From: Bradyrhizobium sp. B124
GTDB taxonomy: Bacteria > Pseudomonadota > Alphaproteobacteria > Rhizobiales > Xanthobacteraceae
DNA length: 64,000 bases
NCBI RefSeq assembly: GCF_038967635.1
Contig: NZ_CP152413.1
Location: 1,674,001 to 1,738,000 of the forward strand
Direction: 5' to 3'
The notes under the pieces are model-generated. The model was not told the DNA's origin and ran no database searches. It saw only the letters and a program-made list of their open reading frames with translations. A program made the position numbers and the translations under genes. Shown here in pieces: positions 18,335-28,030 of this stretch; position 1 is the stretch's first letter, and each line of letters starts with the position of its first letter.

Positions 18335-19519
18335 ATGTCCGACAGCGTCCTGGTGCTTAACGCAGGCTCGTCCAGCATCAAGTTCGGCCTTTTCGACATC
18401 GCGCCGGCCGAACCAAAGCTGCAATGCAAGGGCCTGCTTGACGAGCAGGAGAAGACCCCGCGCATCGTGGTAAGCGATGCCTCGGGCAAGCAGCTGTTCG
18501 AGAAGCGCCGCGCGAGCGGCACGTTGGAGGACAACGGCCTGTTCAGCGATATATTTGCCTGGATCGAGGATTATCTCGACGGCAGCAGGCTCGCCGCCGT
18601 CGGCCACCGCATCGTCCATGGCGGGCGTGCGTTCTATCGGCCGGTCGTCATCACAGGGCAGACTCTCGCTGTGCTGGAGGCGTTGACGCCGCTTGCGCCG
18701 CTGCATCAGCCGCGCTGTCTGGCGCCGGTTCGGGCCGTGCTGTCGCTGCAGCCGGAGCTGACGCAGATCGCCTGCTTCGATACGGCTTTCCATCACCGCC
18801 TGGCGCCGCCAGTGAGCCGCTTTGCCATTCCGCGGCAATTTGAGGAGCGCGGCATCCGCCGCTACGGCTTCCATGGCCTCTCCTTCGAATACGTCGCGAG
18901 CCAACTCGCCGCGATCGCCCCGCAATGGGCCGACAGCCGCGTCGTCGTGGCACACCTCGGCAATGGTGCGAGCCTCTGCGCATTGCGAAAGGGCGACAGC
19001 GTCGACACCACAATGGGATTGACCCCACTCGACGGTCTCGTGATGGGGACACGCTGTGGAACGATCGACCCCGGCGTGCTGCTTTATCTCATGCAGCAAG
19101 AGAAAATGTCGGTCGACGACGTGCAGCACCTGCTCTACGAACATTCGGGTCTGCTCGGCGTCTCCGGGGTGTCAGCCGACATGCGCGCCCTGCTGGCGAG
19201 CCACGATCCTGCGGCTCGCGAAGCGGTCGATCTCTTCACATTTCGTGTCGCCGCAGAAGTCGCCGTGATGGCAAATGCCCTCGCCGGCCTCGATGGCCTG
19301 GTTTTTGCCGGCGGCATCGGCGAGCACGCCCCCGAAATCCGACAGCGCATCTGCGATCGCCTCTCCTGGCTCGGCGTCAGCGTCGATGCAGCCGCAAATG
19401 CTCAGAGCGCGCAGCGTATCGCCGCGAAGGGCAGCCCGGTCGACGTACTGATCATTCCGACCAATGAGGAAGTCAGTATTGCGCGGCACTGCCGCAGCCT
19501 GCTGGTCACAGGTCGCTAG
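18335..19519 (+). CDS. ackA: Acetate kinase
   Basis: Converts acetyl phosphate and ADP to acetate and ATP. 394 residues starting MSDSVLVLNAGSSSIKFGLF, with the N-terminal NAGSSSIKF motif. The later HRIVHGG, FDTAFH, GFHGLS, HLGNGAS and MGLTPLDGLVMGTR segments are of the acetokinase family, and GGIGEHAP lies near the C-terminus. A second open start upstream overlaps phosphoketolase and lacks family similarity. Second gene of the xfp-ackA operon. Confidence 0.97.
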   Translation: MSDSVLVLNAGSSSIKFGLFDIAPAEPKLQCKGLLDEQEKTPRIVVSDASGKQLFEKRRASGTLEDNGLFSDIFAWIEDYLDGSRLAAVGHRIVHGGRAFYRPVVITGQTLAVLEALTPLAPLHQPRCLAPVRAVLSLQPELTQIACFDTAFHHRLAPPVSRFAIPRQFEERGIRRYGFHGLSFEYVASQLAAIAPQWADSRVVVAHLGNGASLCALRKGDSVDTTMGLTPLDGLVMGTRCGTIDPGVLLYLMQQEKMSVDDVQHLLYEHSGLLGVSGVSADMRALLASHDPAAREAVDLFTFRVAAEVAVMANALAGLDGLVFAGGIGEHAPEIRQRICDRLSWLGVSVDAAANAQSAQRIAAKGSPVDVLIIPTNEEVSIARHCRSLLVTGR

Positions 19520-19601
19520 GTCGCGACGCCCCTGGGTTGTCGGCGGCCGCCGAGCAAATCTAATCCAGGACGTTCGTTGTGAGACCCTGCAGCGATCTGG
19601 T

Positions 19602-20708
19602 TCAGTCCGTCGCCGCAACCCACATCACGAGCTCCCTTGCGAGGGTGCCGAAAGCCTTGTCGAAGGCAGCGGCCGCCTCGGACGGTGTCAGCGAGCTAAT
19701 TCCTTCGGATCCCTCAAGAAGCTTTGCAGCCTTTACTTGACCATTTCGATCCACGATCTTTGCGGACAAGGAGATCGTCGCGCGCGGTTGCGGCCCCTGC
19801 ACAATTTCGAACCGGCGCAGGTCGATCAGCAGACGCGGCGCACCTTCTACGGCGCTGTCGGCGCGCAGTGGCGCATGCTCGACGTCATAATTCTCGAAGC
19901 TCTGCAGCAACCGCGCCTGCACCAGAACCGGGAGACTGTCGCTCCACTGCGCACCTTCGAATCCCTGGGTTTCCTCATCGGGCGTGAACAAAAAGCGCTG
20001 AGTCTGGAGGCGGGCGATCGCGGTCGGCTCCGCCATGACCAACTGCTCGGGCAGATTCGCACGGCGTTGCGCGCCGAAGCTGTCCACCGCGTGAAGGTCG
20101 TACGCCACCTTGCGCGGCGCGGGCGCACCGCCGGTCATGCGCTCAAGTCCGGCCACGATTCCATCGAGCTTCGGCGTGTTGCGCGCGAGGCCTTCGGCGA
20201 ACGTGCTGAGATTGTCGATCGTGCTGTGCAGCGGCGCGGCGTTGTCGGACAGGACGGCATCGACCCGGCGGAGCGCATCGCGGGCGGCCTGCGTCATGCT
20301 CCGCCCGGCGCCCTTTTCGGCCACCAGCGGTTCGCGCGCCGGCGGCGCCTGGGGATCATCACCGCCTTCCAGCGCGATCACCGGAACGCCGGTCAATCCC
20401 TGGAAGTCGAGGCCGACACGCGTATCGGTATGCACCGGCGTCCGCTCGGCGACTGCGATCCTGGCGCGAACCTCGCGCGGGCGTTCCGGAACCAGTTCAA
20501 GGGCTGTGACCTCGCCGACGCGGATACCGTTGAAGAGAACGCCTGCCCCGACGAGCAGACCCGGCACGGGATCGGTAAAGACGAGCTGATATGTCTCCCG
20601 CTTTCCGATTCCACCGAAATTGTTCAGCCAGTAGACGAAGCCGAACACGGCGACGATTGCCGACAGTACGAATGCACCAATGACAATGTAGGGCGCGCGA
20701 ATTTCCAT
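19602..20708 (-). CDS. MlaD-like substrate-binding protein fused to a PqiC-like domain
   Basis: 368 residues beginning MEIRAPYIVIGAFVLSAIV: N-terminal membrane anchor, then an MCE/MlaD domain (about 35-115; VFTDPVPGLLVGAGVLFNGIRVGEV) that carries phospholipids in the envelope. The middle is helical. The last ~160 residues (KVAYDLHAVDSF to the end) resemble the ABC-type transport auxiliary (PqiC-like) domain, usually a separate lipoprotein. Third gene of a permease-ATPase-MCE operon. Substrate unproven. Confidence 0.85.
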   Translation of the reverse strand: MEIRAPYIVIGAFVLSAIVAVFGFVYWLNNFGGIGKRETYQLVFTDPVPGLLVGAGVLFNGIRVGEVTALELVPERPREVRARIAVAERTPVHTDTRVGLDFQGLTGVPVIALEGGDDPQAPPAREPLVAEKGAGRSMTQAARDALRRVDAVLSDNAAPLHSTIDNLSTFAEGLARNTPKLDGIVAGLERMTGGAPAPRKVAYDLHAVDSFGAQRRANLPEQLVMAEPTAIARLQTQRFLFTPDEETQGFEGAQWSDSLPVLVQARLLQSFENYDVEHAPLRADSAVEGAPRLLIDLRRFEIVQGPQPRATISLSAKIVDRNGQVKAAKLLEGSEGISSLTPSEAAAAFDKAFGTLARELVMWVAATD

Positions 20709-20724
20709 ATGCGTCTCTTTCTGC

Positions 20725-21462
20725 CTAATTGCCGAGGCCAAGCTTCTGCGCCCGGGCTCCGTGAAAGTAAGCCTGGACCCAAGGGTGATCAGACTTGAGC
20801 ACCGATGACAGCCGCCCGATGGCTGCGATCCTGCCGTCGGCGAGTGCGGCGACGCGGTCGCAGATGGCTTGCAGGCTGTTCAAGTCGTGCGTCACCATGA
20901 ACACAGTGAAACGCAACGTCCGATGTAACGTCCGGATCAGGGTATCGAATTCGCCCGCAGCGATAGGATCGAGCCCGGACGTTGGCTCATCGAGAAACAA
21001 CAGCGAGGGGTCGAGCGCCAGTGCCCGCGCGAGCGCAACCCGCTTGGTCATGCCGCCCGAGAGTTCGGACGGATACTTGTCCCCGTCTTCGCGCGTAAGG
21101 CCGACCATCTCGAGCTTCGCATCCGCAATTTCGTCCAGCAGCCCTGGCGACAGCCGCGCGCGCTCGCGCAGCGGAAACTGGATGTTCTGGCGAGCCGTCA
21201 AGGCCGAGAACAGCGCCCCCTGCTGGAACAGCACGCCCCAGCGGCGTTCGTCATCGCCGTCGTCTGCGAAATCGACCTGCCCGCTCCGCTTCGGAAGTAA
21301 ACCGACCAATGTCCGCATCAGCACCGACTTTCCGCCGCCGGATGCGCCCACGAGGCCGAGAATTTCGCCGTCGTTCACGTCGAGATCGAGATGATCAAGA
21401 ATGATCTTCTCGCCGAAGCCGACCACGAGGTCACGGATATGGATCGCTGGCGTGTCGGCCAT
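20725..21462 (-). CDS. ABC transporter ATPase, MlaF type
   Basis: 245-residue nucleotide-binding subunit. Walker A GASGGGKS, signature LSGGMTKR, Walker B LLFLDEPTSGLDP and the switch HD in MVTHDLN are all intact. The order with MlaE-type permease upstream and MCE protein downstream marks a lipid (phospholipid-type) transporter of the inner membrane. It starts 2 bp after the permease stop. Confidence 0.94.
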   Translation of the reverse strand: MADTPAIHIRDLVVGFGEKIILDHLDLDVNDGEILGLVGASGGGKSVLMRTLVGLLPKRSGQVDFADDGDDERRWGVLFQQGALFSALTARQNIQFPLRERARLSPGLLDEIADAKLEMVGLTREDGDKYPSELSGGMTKRVALARALALDPSLLFLDEPTSGLDPIAAGEFDTLIRTLHRTLRFTVFMVTHDLNSLQAICDRVAALADGRIAAIGRLSSVLKSDHPWVQAYFHGARAQKLGLGN

Positions 21463-21464
21463 GG

Positions 21465-22577
21465 CTACATCCCGATCGAAGCGAAGAAAACTGCGAACAA
21501 CCCGTCGAGCACGATCACAAGGAAGATCGATTTCACGACCGACGCCGTCGTCTGCTGCCCCAACGACTCCGCGCTGCCCTTGACGCTCAATCCTTCTACC
21601 GCCGCGACAAGCCCGATCACGAGTGCCATGAATGGCGCTTTGATGATGCCGACCTCGAAATGAGTGACTGAAACCGCGTCGTGAAGGCGTGCGATGAAGA
21701 TCGCCGGGCTCATGCCGCCATAAAGCCAGGCGATGAGCCCACCGCCGTAGAGCGCCGCGAGCGAGCCGAGAAAGGTGAGAATCGGCAGCGCCACCACCAG
21801 TGCCAGGATCCGCGGCAGGATCAGGACTGCGACAGGATCGAGCCCCATGGTGCTGAGCGCGTCGATCTCCTCACGCATCTTCATCGCACCGATCTCGGCG
21901 GTATAGGCACTGCCCGAGCGTCCGGCCACCATGATGGCCACGATCAGCACGCCAATCTCGCGCAGCACGAGGATGCCCACCATGTCGACGACATAGGATT
22001 CCGCGCCGAAGCGGCGGAAATGGAAGATGCCTTGCTGAGCAATGATGGCGCCGATCAGGAACGTAATCAGCACCATGATCGGCACCGCTTGCCAGCCCAC
22101 CCGGCCGAGCTGATAGACGGTCGACGTCAGTCGGAACGATCGCGGGTGCCTGAGAATGCCGAGCAGCGCTGCGCTGAAGGCGCCAAGCATATGCAGGAAT
22201 GCCGCCGAATCAGACGCCAACCGCCTGCTGCCGCGGCCGAGCTGATCGAGTCTCTGCAGCACGGGGTTGACTGATCTGCGTTCGGTTGGGCCGCCACGGT
22301 TCAGTCCTCGCACCTCTTCCAGCAGGTCGCCATATGGACCATCGGCACCGGTGAGCGCTGCCCTGGTCGCACCGCCGCGGGCCAGCCTTTCGAGCAGCCA
22401 AGCCCCGACCGTGTCGAGCGCAGTGACGCGACGCAGATCAATCGCCCCAATGTCGGCGCGCGCTGCCCCCTCGCACAGCCGCTCCAGCCGCTCGACATTG
22501 GCAACGTTCCAGGCCCCACATGCGGTAAGCACGCGCGGATCGTCCGCATTCGCTGTCAGGGCCGGGGCGTTGGGCAA
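21465..22577 (-). CDS. MlaE-type ABC permease with N-terminal STAS domain
   Basis: 370 residues. N-terminal STAS-like domain (about 12-100; ACGAWNVANVERLE, IDLRRVTALDTVGAWLLERL) fused to the MlaE permease (about 150-370) with the conserved EIGAMKMREEIDALSTMGLDP loop. The permease forms the channel of the lipid transporter encoded with the two downstream genes. In many proteobacteria the STAS part (MlaB) is separate; the fusion is common in rhizobia. Confidence 0.92.
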   Translation of the reverse strand: MPNAPALTANADDPRVLTACGAWNVANVERLERLCEGAARADIGAIDLRRVTALDTVGAWLLERLARGGATRAALTGADGPYGDLLEEVRGLNRGGPTERRSVNPVLQRLDQLGRGSRRLASDSAAFLHMLGAFSAALLGILRHPRSFRLTSTVYQLGRVGWQAVPIMVLITFLIGAIIAQQGIFHFRRFGAESYVVDMVGILVLREIGVLIVAIMVAGRSGSAYTAEIGAMKMREEIDALSTMGLDPVAVLILPRILALVVALPILTFLGSLAALYGGGLIAWLYGGMSPAIFIARLHDAVSVTHFEVGIIKAPFMALVIGLVAAVEGLSVKGSAESLGQQTTASVVKSIFLVIVLDGLFAVFFASIGM

Positions 22578-22670
22578 GATTCTGACTCCAATTTGCGGTT
22601 CACGTTAGGCTACTGGAGACGGCTGTGTTTGACCCAGCGCAATCGACTTCACCGTGCCCCAGACATGCGC

Positions 22671-22684
22671 TTGACCCAAATCAA
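22671..22684 (+). promoter_or_regulatory. FixK box upstream of the 136-aa hypothetical gene
   Basis: Perfect TTGA-N6-TCAA, centred 79.5 bp upstream of the ATG at 22757. Confidence 0.8.
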
Positions 22685-22756
22685 CGGCTTGGCGCGCCGC
22701 GGCTCTAGAATTGAGCAGGTCGCCCGGCAGCTCGGGCATGTTCAGGGAGATTTCTG

Positions 22757-23167
22757 ATGAATCGCGCCGCCTTCACGCCTCTGCAAAACACTGCGTTGCC
22801 GCACTCGTTCAGGCAGGTTCGGCTCGAACGCGCGCGCGAGCATGATCACCCCGAGGGCGCGTCCGCGATCGGCTATATCATCGTCGCCCCGCTCGATACG
22901 GCATCGCAGATCGATGTCGAAACCTGGAAAGCCCATCGCGAGGCCTGCCGCGTCGTTCGTCAGCGCCCCGCGGAAGACGATCAGCTCGGTCACCTCGTTC
23001 ACGGTCCGGGCGGCAGCTGGCGCTTCCATTACGACGTGACCGGTTCGACAGCCGATGAAGCCGGATATCATTTCGGCAACGAGCGCTTTCGGCTCGGCGA
23101 ATATGTCTCCGTCCGCGAGGCGGACGGCATGCACCCCTATCGGGTCGTTGCCGTCACGCCGCTGTGA
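22757..23167 (+). CDS. Hypothetical protein (136 aa)
   Basis: Starts MNRAAFTPLQNTALPHSFRQ. The sequence has a repeated beta-strand pattern (GYIIVAPLDTASQIDVETW, LGHLVHGPGGSWRFHYDVTG, FGNERFRLGEYVSVREADG) and no membrane helix. It looks like a small beta-rich ligand- or protein-binding domain. No family recognised. Its last 31 bp overlap the end of the convergent acyl-CoA synthetase gene. Confidence 0.72.
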   Translation: MNRAAFTPLQNTALPHSFRQVRLERAREHDHPEGASAIGYIIVAPLDTASQIDVETWKAHREACRVVRQRPAEDDQLGHLVHGPGGSWRFHYDVTGSTADEAGYHFGNERFRLGEYVSVREADGMHPYRVVAVTPL

Positions 23168-25908
23168 TCGCGACTGCGCCGGATCAGAATGTCGGCCCCC
23201 AAGGCATCCACCATCGGAAGGGAGAGGTCGAGGACGACATTGACGATCCGGTGGTCGGTCGGCTCTGTCACGGCGGTGAACCCGAGCTCATGGCACATGT
23301 TCAGCATGGTGGTGTTCTCGGCCAGCACTTCACCTGACAGCCGCTTCAGCCCTTCCGACCGCGCATACTGAATCAGAAGCTGCATCAGCGCCCACCCAAA
23401 TCCTCTGCCCTTGAGGTCGGACTGCAACAGGATAGCGTACTCGGCATTCTCGTAGAGCGAGTCCGAATGAAGCTGGACTGCTCCCACCATGGCGCCGGTG
23501 CTCGGATCCAGTGCCGCAAAGGCCATCGCGCGCGCGTAGTCGAGCTGGGTCAGCCGCGCAATGAACGCATGCGAAAAATTCTTCATTGCCTGGAAGAAAC
23601 GAAGTCTGATATCCTCGGCCGTTACACGCCTGAAGAAGCTATCGACCATGGGCTCATCTTCCGGCCGCAACGGCCGCACAACGACGCGCGAGCCGTCCTT
23701 GAGGACAAGCTCTCCCTCCCATTGTGACGGGTATGGCCGCACCGCGAGCCGCGTCTGACCGGCAAACAGCCGCGCGGGCTTGCGGATCGCCACGCGCGCG
23801 TCGAGCGCCAGCACACCGGTCTCGTCAGCGAGCAGCGGATTGATGTCGAGCTCGGCGACCTCCGGAATATCGGCCGCCATCTGTGCCAGCTTGACGAGGG
23901 TAAGCGGCACGGCTTCGGCCGGCACGGCGGACACGTCGCGGTAGGCCGCAAGCAGCCGCGAGACCCGGGTACGCCCGACCAGGTCGCGAGCGAGGTTCAT
24001 GTCGAGCGGCGGCAGCGCCAGCGCCTTGTCGTTGATTACTTCGACGGCGGTGCCGCCGCGGCCAAACACGATCACGGGACCGAAGGTCGGATCGTCGGCA
24101 ATACCGAGGAGCAATTCGCGTGCCGCCCGTCGTTCGATCATCGGCTGGATCGTCACGCCTTGCAGGACGGCATCCGGCCGCGCTGCCCGGGCGCGCGCGA
24201 GCACCGTCCTGGCCGCCTGTACGACGCTTTCGCTAGTCCGCAAGCCGAGAATGACACCGCCGATGTCCGACTTGTGCCTGATGTCGCGAGAGAACAGCTT
24301 CACCGCTACGGCAAGCCCTTGCGCAAGAAAGGGCGCGGCCTTGTCCACGGCTTCATCGGCATCACGGGCCACAACGGTCGGAACGATCGGAATATCGTAC
24401 GCCTTGAACAGGGCCACGATTTCAACTGGGTCAAGCCATCCTCGCCCCTCGGACAGCGCTTTCGCAATCACGCGCCGCGCCGCCTCCGTCTCCGGCGCAA
24501 ACGTCGCGGCGATACTGGGCGGAGTTGCGGCCAGCGCGATGGAGGCCTCGCGATATCTCACCAAATACATGAAAGCGCGCACCGCGTCATCTTCGGTGGG
24601 AAAATGCGGGACGCGGGCAGCTTCGAAGGTTGCCGCGGTGCGCTCGTCGGCACCGTCCCACGATGCAAGCACCAGCGCGGCAACGTCACTCTTCCTGGTC
24701 CGACGGTCACGAACACATTGTGCGACCGCTTCGGCGATTCCTTCGGTCGGCGCGACCGCCGTTTCCACGTTCATGACCAGCACGGCGTCGCTGTTCGTGT
24801 CCTCGAGCAATGCGTCGAGCGCAGACACGTAGCGGGCAGCATCGGCGTCGCCGGAGATATCGACGGGGTTGGCGCGAGACCAGCCTTGTGGCAGAACCCG
24901 ATCGAGCGCCGCAATCGTCTCCGCCGACAAGCTCGCCGGAACGCCCCCGAGCTCAACGAGCCGGTCGATCGCGAGGATGCCGAGCCCACCGCCATTGGTC
25001 AGGATCGACAGCCGGTTGCCGCGCGGAACGAAGCCGCGGCCAAGCAATTCGGCGCAGTCGAACAATTCCCGAAGGTCGTACACGCGCAGCATGCCGGCCC
25101 GGCGGAACGCCGCGTCATAGACCGCGTCCGAACCGGCCAGCGCGCCGGTATGGGTGGCTGCGGCCTTGGCGCCCTGCGCCATCCGGCCTGCTTTCACGAC
25201 AATCAGCGGTTTGATCCGCGCCGCGGCGCGGGCGGCCGACATGAACTTGCGCGCATCCTTGACGGCCTCGATGTAGAGCAGGATCGCGTTGGTGTGATCG
25301 TCCTGCGCGAAATAGTCGAGCAAATCAGCTACATCGACGTCGAGCTGGTCTCCGATCGATACGATGCCGGAGAAGCCGAGCCGCCGCTCTGCCGCCCATT
25401 CGATCATCGCGGCAGCAACGGCGCCGGACTGCGAGATCAGGGCAAGACGCCCGTCGGCGGGCTGATGCGCGGCAAAGCTCGCGTTGAGCTTCGCGCGCGG
25501 CACCATGACGCCGAGACAGTTCGGCCCGATCAGGCGCATGCCGTGCATGCGCGCGGTCCGCGCGACCGTCTCGGCCAGCGAACCGGCGCCGTGCCCGAGA
25601 CCGGCCGACAGGATCACCGCACCGGCGACACCGACCGCAGCAGCGTCCGAGATGATCCCGGGAATCGCGGCCGCCGGCGCCGTGATCGCGAGGAGATCCG
25701 GAACGAATGGAAGTGACTTGAGATCCGGGGACGTAGTCTCGCTGTCGATCGCAGCATAGTTTGGATTGACCACGGCGATGCGGCCGGAAAAGCCGCACGC
25801 CTTGAGATTCATGAGCACCGCCAGGCCGAGCGAAGATGGACGCGAACTGCCGCCGACAAGCGCGACCGTTCGAGGCGAAAGAACCCGTTCTAGACCAAAC
25901 GTAGACAT
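23137..25908 (-). CDS. NDP-forming acyl-CoA (acetyl-CoA) synthetase fused to GNAT acetyltransferase
   Basis: 923 residues: CoA-binding Rossmann domain (about 1-140; TVALVGGSSRPSSLG), succinyl-CoA-ligase-like domain (140-470), ATP-grasp domain (about 480-700; ATP binding in AVKLFSRDIRHKSDIGG), then GNAT (about 740-900). The layout is that of Pat/YfiQ-type protein acetyltransferases, in which the synthetase part may be inactive and sense acetyl-CoA or cAMP. Enzyme activity is not decided by the sequence. Its start overlaps the CBS gene, in an operon with hsp20. Confidence 0.88.
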   Translation of the reverse strand: MSTFGLERVLSPRTVALVGGSSRPSSLGLAVLMNLKACGFSGRIAVVNPNYAAIDSETTSPDLKSLPFVPDLLAITAPAAAIPGIISDAAAVGVAGAVILSAGLGHGAGSLAETVARTARMHGMRLIGPNCLGVMVPRAKLNASFAAHQPADGRLALISQSGAVAAAMIEWAAERRLGFSGIVSIGDQLDVDVADLLDYFAQDDHTNAILLYIEAVKDARKFMSAARAAARIKPLIVVKAGRMAQGAKAAATHTGALAGSDAVYDAAFRRAGMLRVYDLRELFDCAELLGRGFVPRGNRLSILTNGGGLGILAIDRLVELGGVPASLSAETIAALDRVLPQGWSRANPVDISGDADAARYVSALDALLEDTNSDAVLVMNVETAVAPTEGIAEAVAQCVRDRRTRKSDVAALVLASWDGADERTAATFEAARVPHFPTEDDAVRAFMYLVRYREASIALAATPPSIAATFAPETEAARRVIAKALSEGRGWLDPVEIVALFKAYDIPIVPTVVARDADEAVDKAAPFLAQGLAVAVKLFSRDIRHKSDIGGVILGLRTSESVVQAARTVLARARAARPDAVLQGVTIQPMIERRAARELLLGIADDPTFGPVIVFGRGGTAVEVINDKALALPPLDMNLARDLVGRTRVSRLLAAYRDVSAVPAEAVPLTLVKLAQMAADIPEVAELDINPLLADETGVLALDARVAIRKPARLFAGQTRLAVRPYPSQWEGELVLKDGSRVVVRPLRPEDEPMVDSFFRRVTAEDIRLRFFQAMKNFSHAFIARLTQLDYARAMAFAALDPSTGAMVGAVQLHSDSLYENAEYAILLQSDLKGRGFGWALMQLLIQYARSEGLKRLSGEVLAENTTMLNMCHELGFTAVTEPTDHRIVNVVLDLSLPMVDALGADILIRRSRDHSGVTATTR

Positions 25909-26366
25909 CGGACGGTCTCGCAGGGAACGAGCGAAGGCGCCTGCCGCTTCGTGCAGCGTGCCAGCACCCGCATGACATCCTCGCGAGCAATAATCCCGAC
26001 CAGGTGGTGATACTTGTCAATCACAGGCAGGCTCTTGAGCCGATGTGCGACCATCAGTTGCAGAACACGCTGCAAATTTGTGTCCGGCTCAACCGCGATC
26101 ACATCGGACGACATGATCTCATCGACCGTCGTTCCCATCTGATCGTCGTAACGTGGCAAGATGTGATCTGTCGGACAGGCGAACACCTTCAGGGCGTCGA
26201 GTTTCGTGACGAACCCTACCACGACATCGTCGCGGAGCACGGGATAGGCGTCATAGTCGTCTTTTGCGAACAATCGGTACAAGTCGCCGACGGTCATCTC
26301 GGGGGCGACACTTCGTACCGACCTCGTCATGTTGCTCGCGACGGTTTCCTGGAGAAATTCGTACAT
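25890..26366 (-). CDS. CBS-pair protein (158 aa)
   Basis: Starts MYEFLQETVASNMTRSV. Two CBS repeats (about 10-70 and 80-140; VMs-TVGDLYRLFAKDDYDAYPVL and LQRVLQLMVAHRLKSLPVIDKYHHLVGII). No other domain. Single CBS pairs bind AMP/ATP-type ligands, and the partner is unknown. The downstream acyl-CoA synthetase starts 19 bp inside its end, so the two are coupled; a CBS energy sensor beside an acetyltransferase is a plausible pairing. Confidence 0.85.
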   Translation of the reverse strand: MYEFLQETVASNMTRSVRSVAPEMTVGDLYRLFAKDDYDAYPVLRDDVVVGFVTKLDALKVFACPTDHILPRYDDQMGTTVDEIMSSDVIAVEPDTNLQRVLQLMVAHRLKSLPVIDKYHHLVGIIAREDVMRVLARCTKRQAPSLVPCETVRCLRLV

Positions 26367-26440
26367 GGCAGATCCCCTTGGATGGATGGCTATTTCGCGG
26401 ACGCGTCGCTGCCTGACGAGCGACGCGCCCCGCAAGGCGG

Positions 26441-26914
26441 CTACGCCGCCGTCTTGATGTCGATCTGCCTGCTCTGCTTGGGAGCCGGCTTCTTGACGGT
26501 GACCTTGAGCACGCCCTTGGCGATCTCGGCGCTGACGTCTTCCGCCTTGACGCCCTCGGGCAATGCAACGGACCGCGAGAATGCGCCGAAGCTGCGCTCG
26601 ATCAGGTGATAGTCCTTGTCCTGCTCCTCGCGCTCGCTCTTCTTCTCGCCCCGGATCGTGAGCACGTTGTCGGCGAGGTTGAGCTGAACGTCCTTGGTCT
26701 CGAGGCCGGGTAGCTCGGCGGAGATCTCGACGGTCTTGTCGGTCTCGCTGACGTCCATGCGCGGCATCATCGCCTGCGGCGCGGTGAACGCCGGGAAATT
26801 GCGGCCGAATCCGTCAAACAGCCGGTCGATCTCCTGCTGCAGGAACGTGAAGGGGTTGTTTTCCCGCCGCGCCATGGCGCGCTCGGTTCGAACGGGGATC
26901 ACGTCGTTAGCCAT
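26441..26914 (-). CDS. Hsp20 / alpha-crystallin family small heat shock protein
   Basis: 157 residues with an alpha-crystallin domain (about 48-145; MDVSETDKTVEISAELPGLETKD, VLTIRGEKKSE and GVLKVTVKKP). ATP-independent holdase that stops aggregation. Here it heads an operon with a CBS protein and an acyl-CoA synthetase. Its ATG is 69.5 bp from the centre of the FixK box at 26977-26990, so low oxygen rather than heat may be the main signal. Confidence 0.92.
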   Translation of the reverse strand: MANDVIPVRTERAMARRENNPFTFLQQEIDRLFDGFGRNFPAFTAPQAMMPRMDVSETDKTVEISAELPGLETKDVQLNLADNVLTIRGEKKSEREEQDKDYHLIERSFGAFSRSVALPEGVKAEDVSAEIAKGVLKVTVKKPAPKQSRQIDIKTAA

Positions 26915-26976
26915 CAGTACCTCCTGCTTGAGTGTCGCTCGCGAAGCAAAGCTAGTCAGGAACAGCCGCCCGGCCG

Positions 26977-26990
26977 TTGACCAGGATCAA
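26977..26990. promoter_or_regulatory. FixK box between hsp20 and the alcohol dehydrogenase operon
   Basis: Perfect TTGA-N6-TCAA (TTGACCAGGATCAA). Spacing fits hsp20 (69.5 bp to its ATG). For the rightward gene a -41.5 site would put the transcript start near 27025, only about 20 nt before the ATG. Confidence 0.83.
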
Positions 26991-27046
26991 AACCGGACCA
27001 ATGTCATGTGATCAAAGGAGAGGCACAGACCCAAGTGAGTTCCGTC

Positions 27047-28030
27047 ATGCACGCCATGATCCTTCCCGCGCGCGGCGCGCGACTGCAATATACCGAGCGG
27101 CCCGATCCGATTCCCCGGCCGGGCGAGGTGCGCGTCAAGATCAATGCCTGTGGCGTTTGCCGCACCGACCTGCATGTCGTCGACGGAGAACTGCCCGACA
27201 TCGCCTACCCGATCGTTCCCGGCCATGAGGTGGTTGGCCGTATCGACGCGATTGGCGACGGCGTCGACCATGCGCATCTCGGCACACGCGTCGGCGTTCC
27301 CTGGCTTGGATCGACCTGCGGGCATTGCCCCTACTGCCGGGAGGGCAAGGAAAACCTCTGCGACGCCCCCCTGTTTACCGGCTATACGCGGGACGGCGGC
27401 TTTGCCACGCACCTGGTGGCAGACGCGCGTTACTGCTTTCCGCTCGGCGAAGACGGCGAGGATGCGGAGCTGGCACCGCTGCTCTGCGCCGGCCTGATCG
27501 GCTGGCGCTCCCTGGTGATGGCTGGCGACGGCCGCAAACTCGGCATCTACGGTTTCGGCGCGGCCGGACATATCGTGGCGCAAGTGGCGCGCTGGCAAGG
27601 GCGGGATGTCTACGCTTTCACCCGCGCGGGCGACACCGAGGCCCAGCACTTGGCATTATCGCTCGGCGCGTGCTGGGCGGGAGCTTCAGAAGATCGGCCG
27701 CCGGCTGAGCTTGATGCCGCGATCATCTATGCCCCGACCGGGCCGCTTGTGCCGCTTGCGCTGCGCACGCTACGAAAGGGCGGACGGGTGGTCTGTGCCG
27801 GCATTCACATGTCGGATATCCCGAGCTTTCCCTACGACATCCTTTGGGGTGAACGGCAGATCGTCTCCGTTGCCAACCTGACGCGACAAGATGGCGTCGA
27901 CTTTCTCAAGACAGCGGCAAAGGCTGGAATCCGGACGCACGTCACCGTCTTTCCCTTGGATCAGGCGAATGAAGCACTCGGGCGCCTGCGGGACGGCAAG
28001 CTCATCGGCGCGGCCGTGTTGAAGCCATGA
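27047..28030 (+). CDS. Zinc-dependent alcohol dehydrogenase
   Basis: Medium-chain dehydrogenase of 327 residues, NAD(P)-linked. Catalytic zinc side: [11 protein letters not shown] (Cys38) and GHE at 60-61; structural zinc cysteines at 91, 94, 97 and 105 in [15 protein letters not shown]. The Rossmann motif is GFGAAGHIV. The start [10 protein letters not shown] fits the family; a GTG 12 bases upstream sits 12 nt after an AAGGAGAGG sequence and is an alternative. The next gene overlaps its last 4 bp. Confidence 0.9.
   Translation: MHAMILPARGARLQYTERPDPIPRPGEVRVKINACGVCRTDLHVVDGELPDIAYPIVPGHEVVGRIDAIGDGVDHAHLGTRVGVPWLGSTCGHCPYCREGKENLCDAPLFTGYTRDGGFATHLVADARYCFPLGEDGEDAELAPLLCAGLIGWRSLVMAGDGRKLGIYGFGAAGHIVAQVARWQGRDVYAFTRAGDTEAQHLALSLGACWAGASEDRPPAELDAAIIYAPTGPLVPLALRTLRKGGRVVCAGIHMSDIPSFPYDILWGERQIVSVANLTRQDGVDFLKTAAKAGIRTHVTVFPLDQANEALGRLRDGKLIGAAVLKP

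Noticed and set aside
16612..18534. 640-codon minus-strand frame opposite phosphoketolase
   Set aside because: Antisense shadow; xfp reads through with family signatures.
24160..25716. 518-codon plus-strand frame opposite the acyl-CoA synthetase
   Set aside because: Shadow frame; no domain recognisable.
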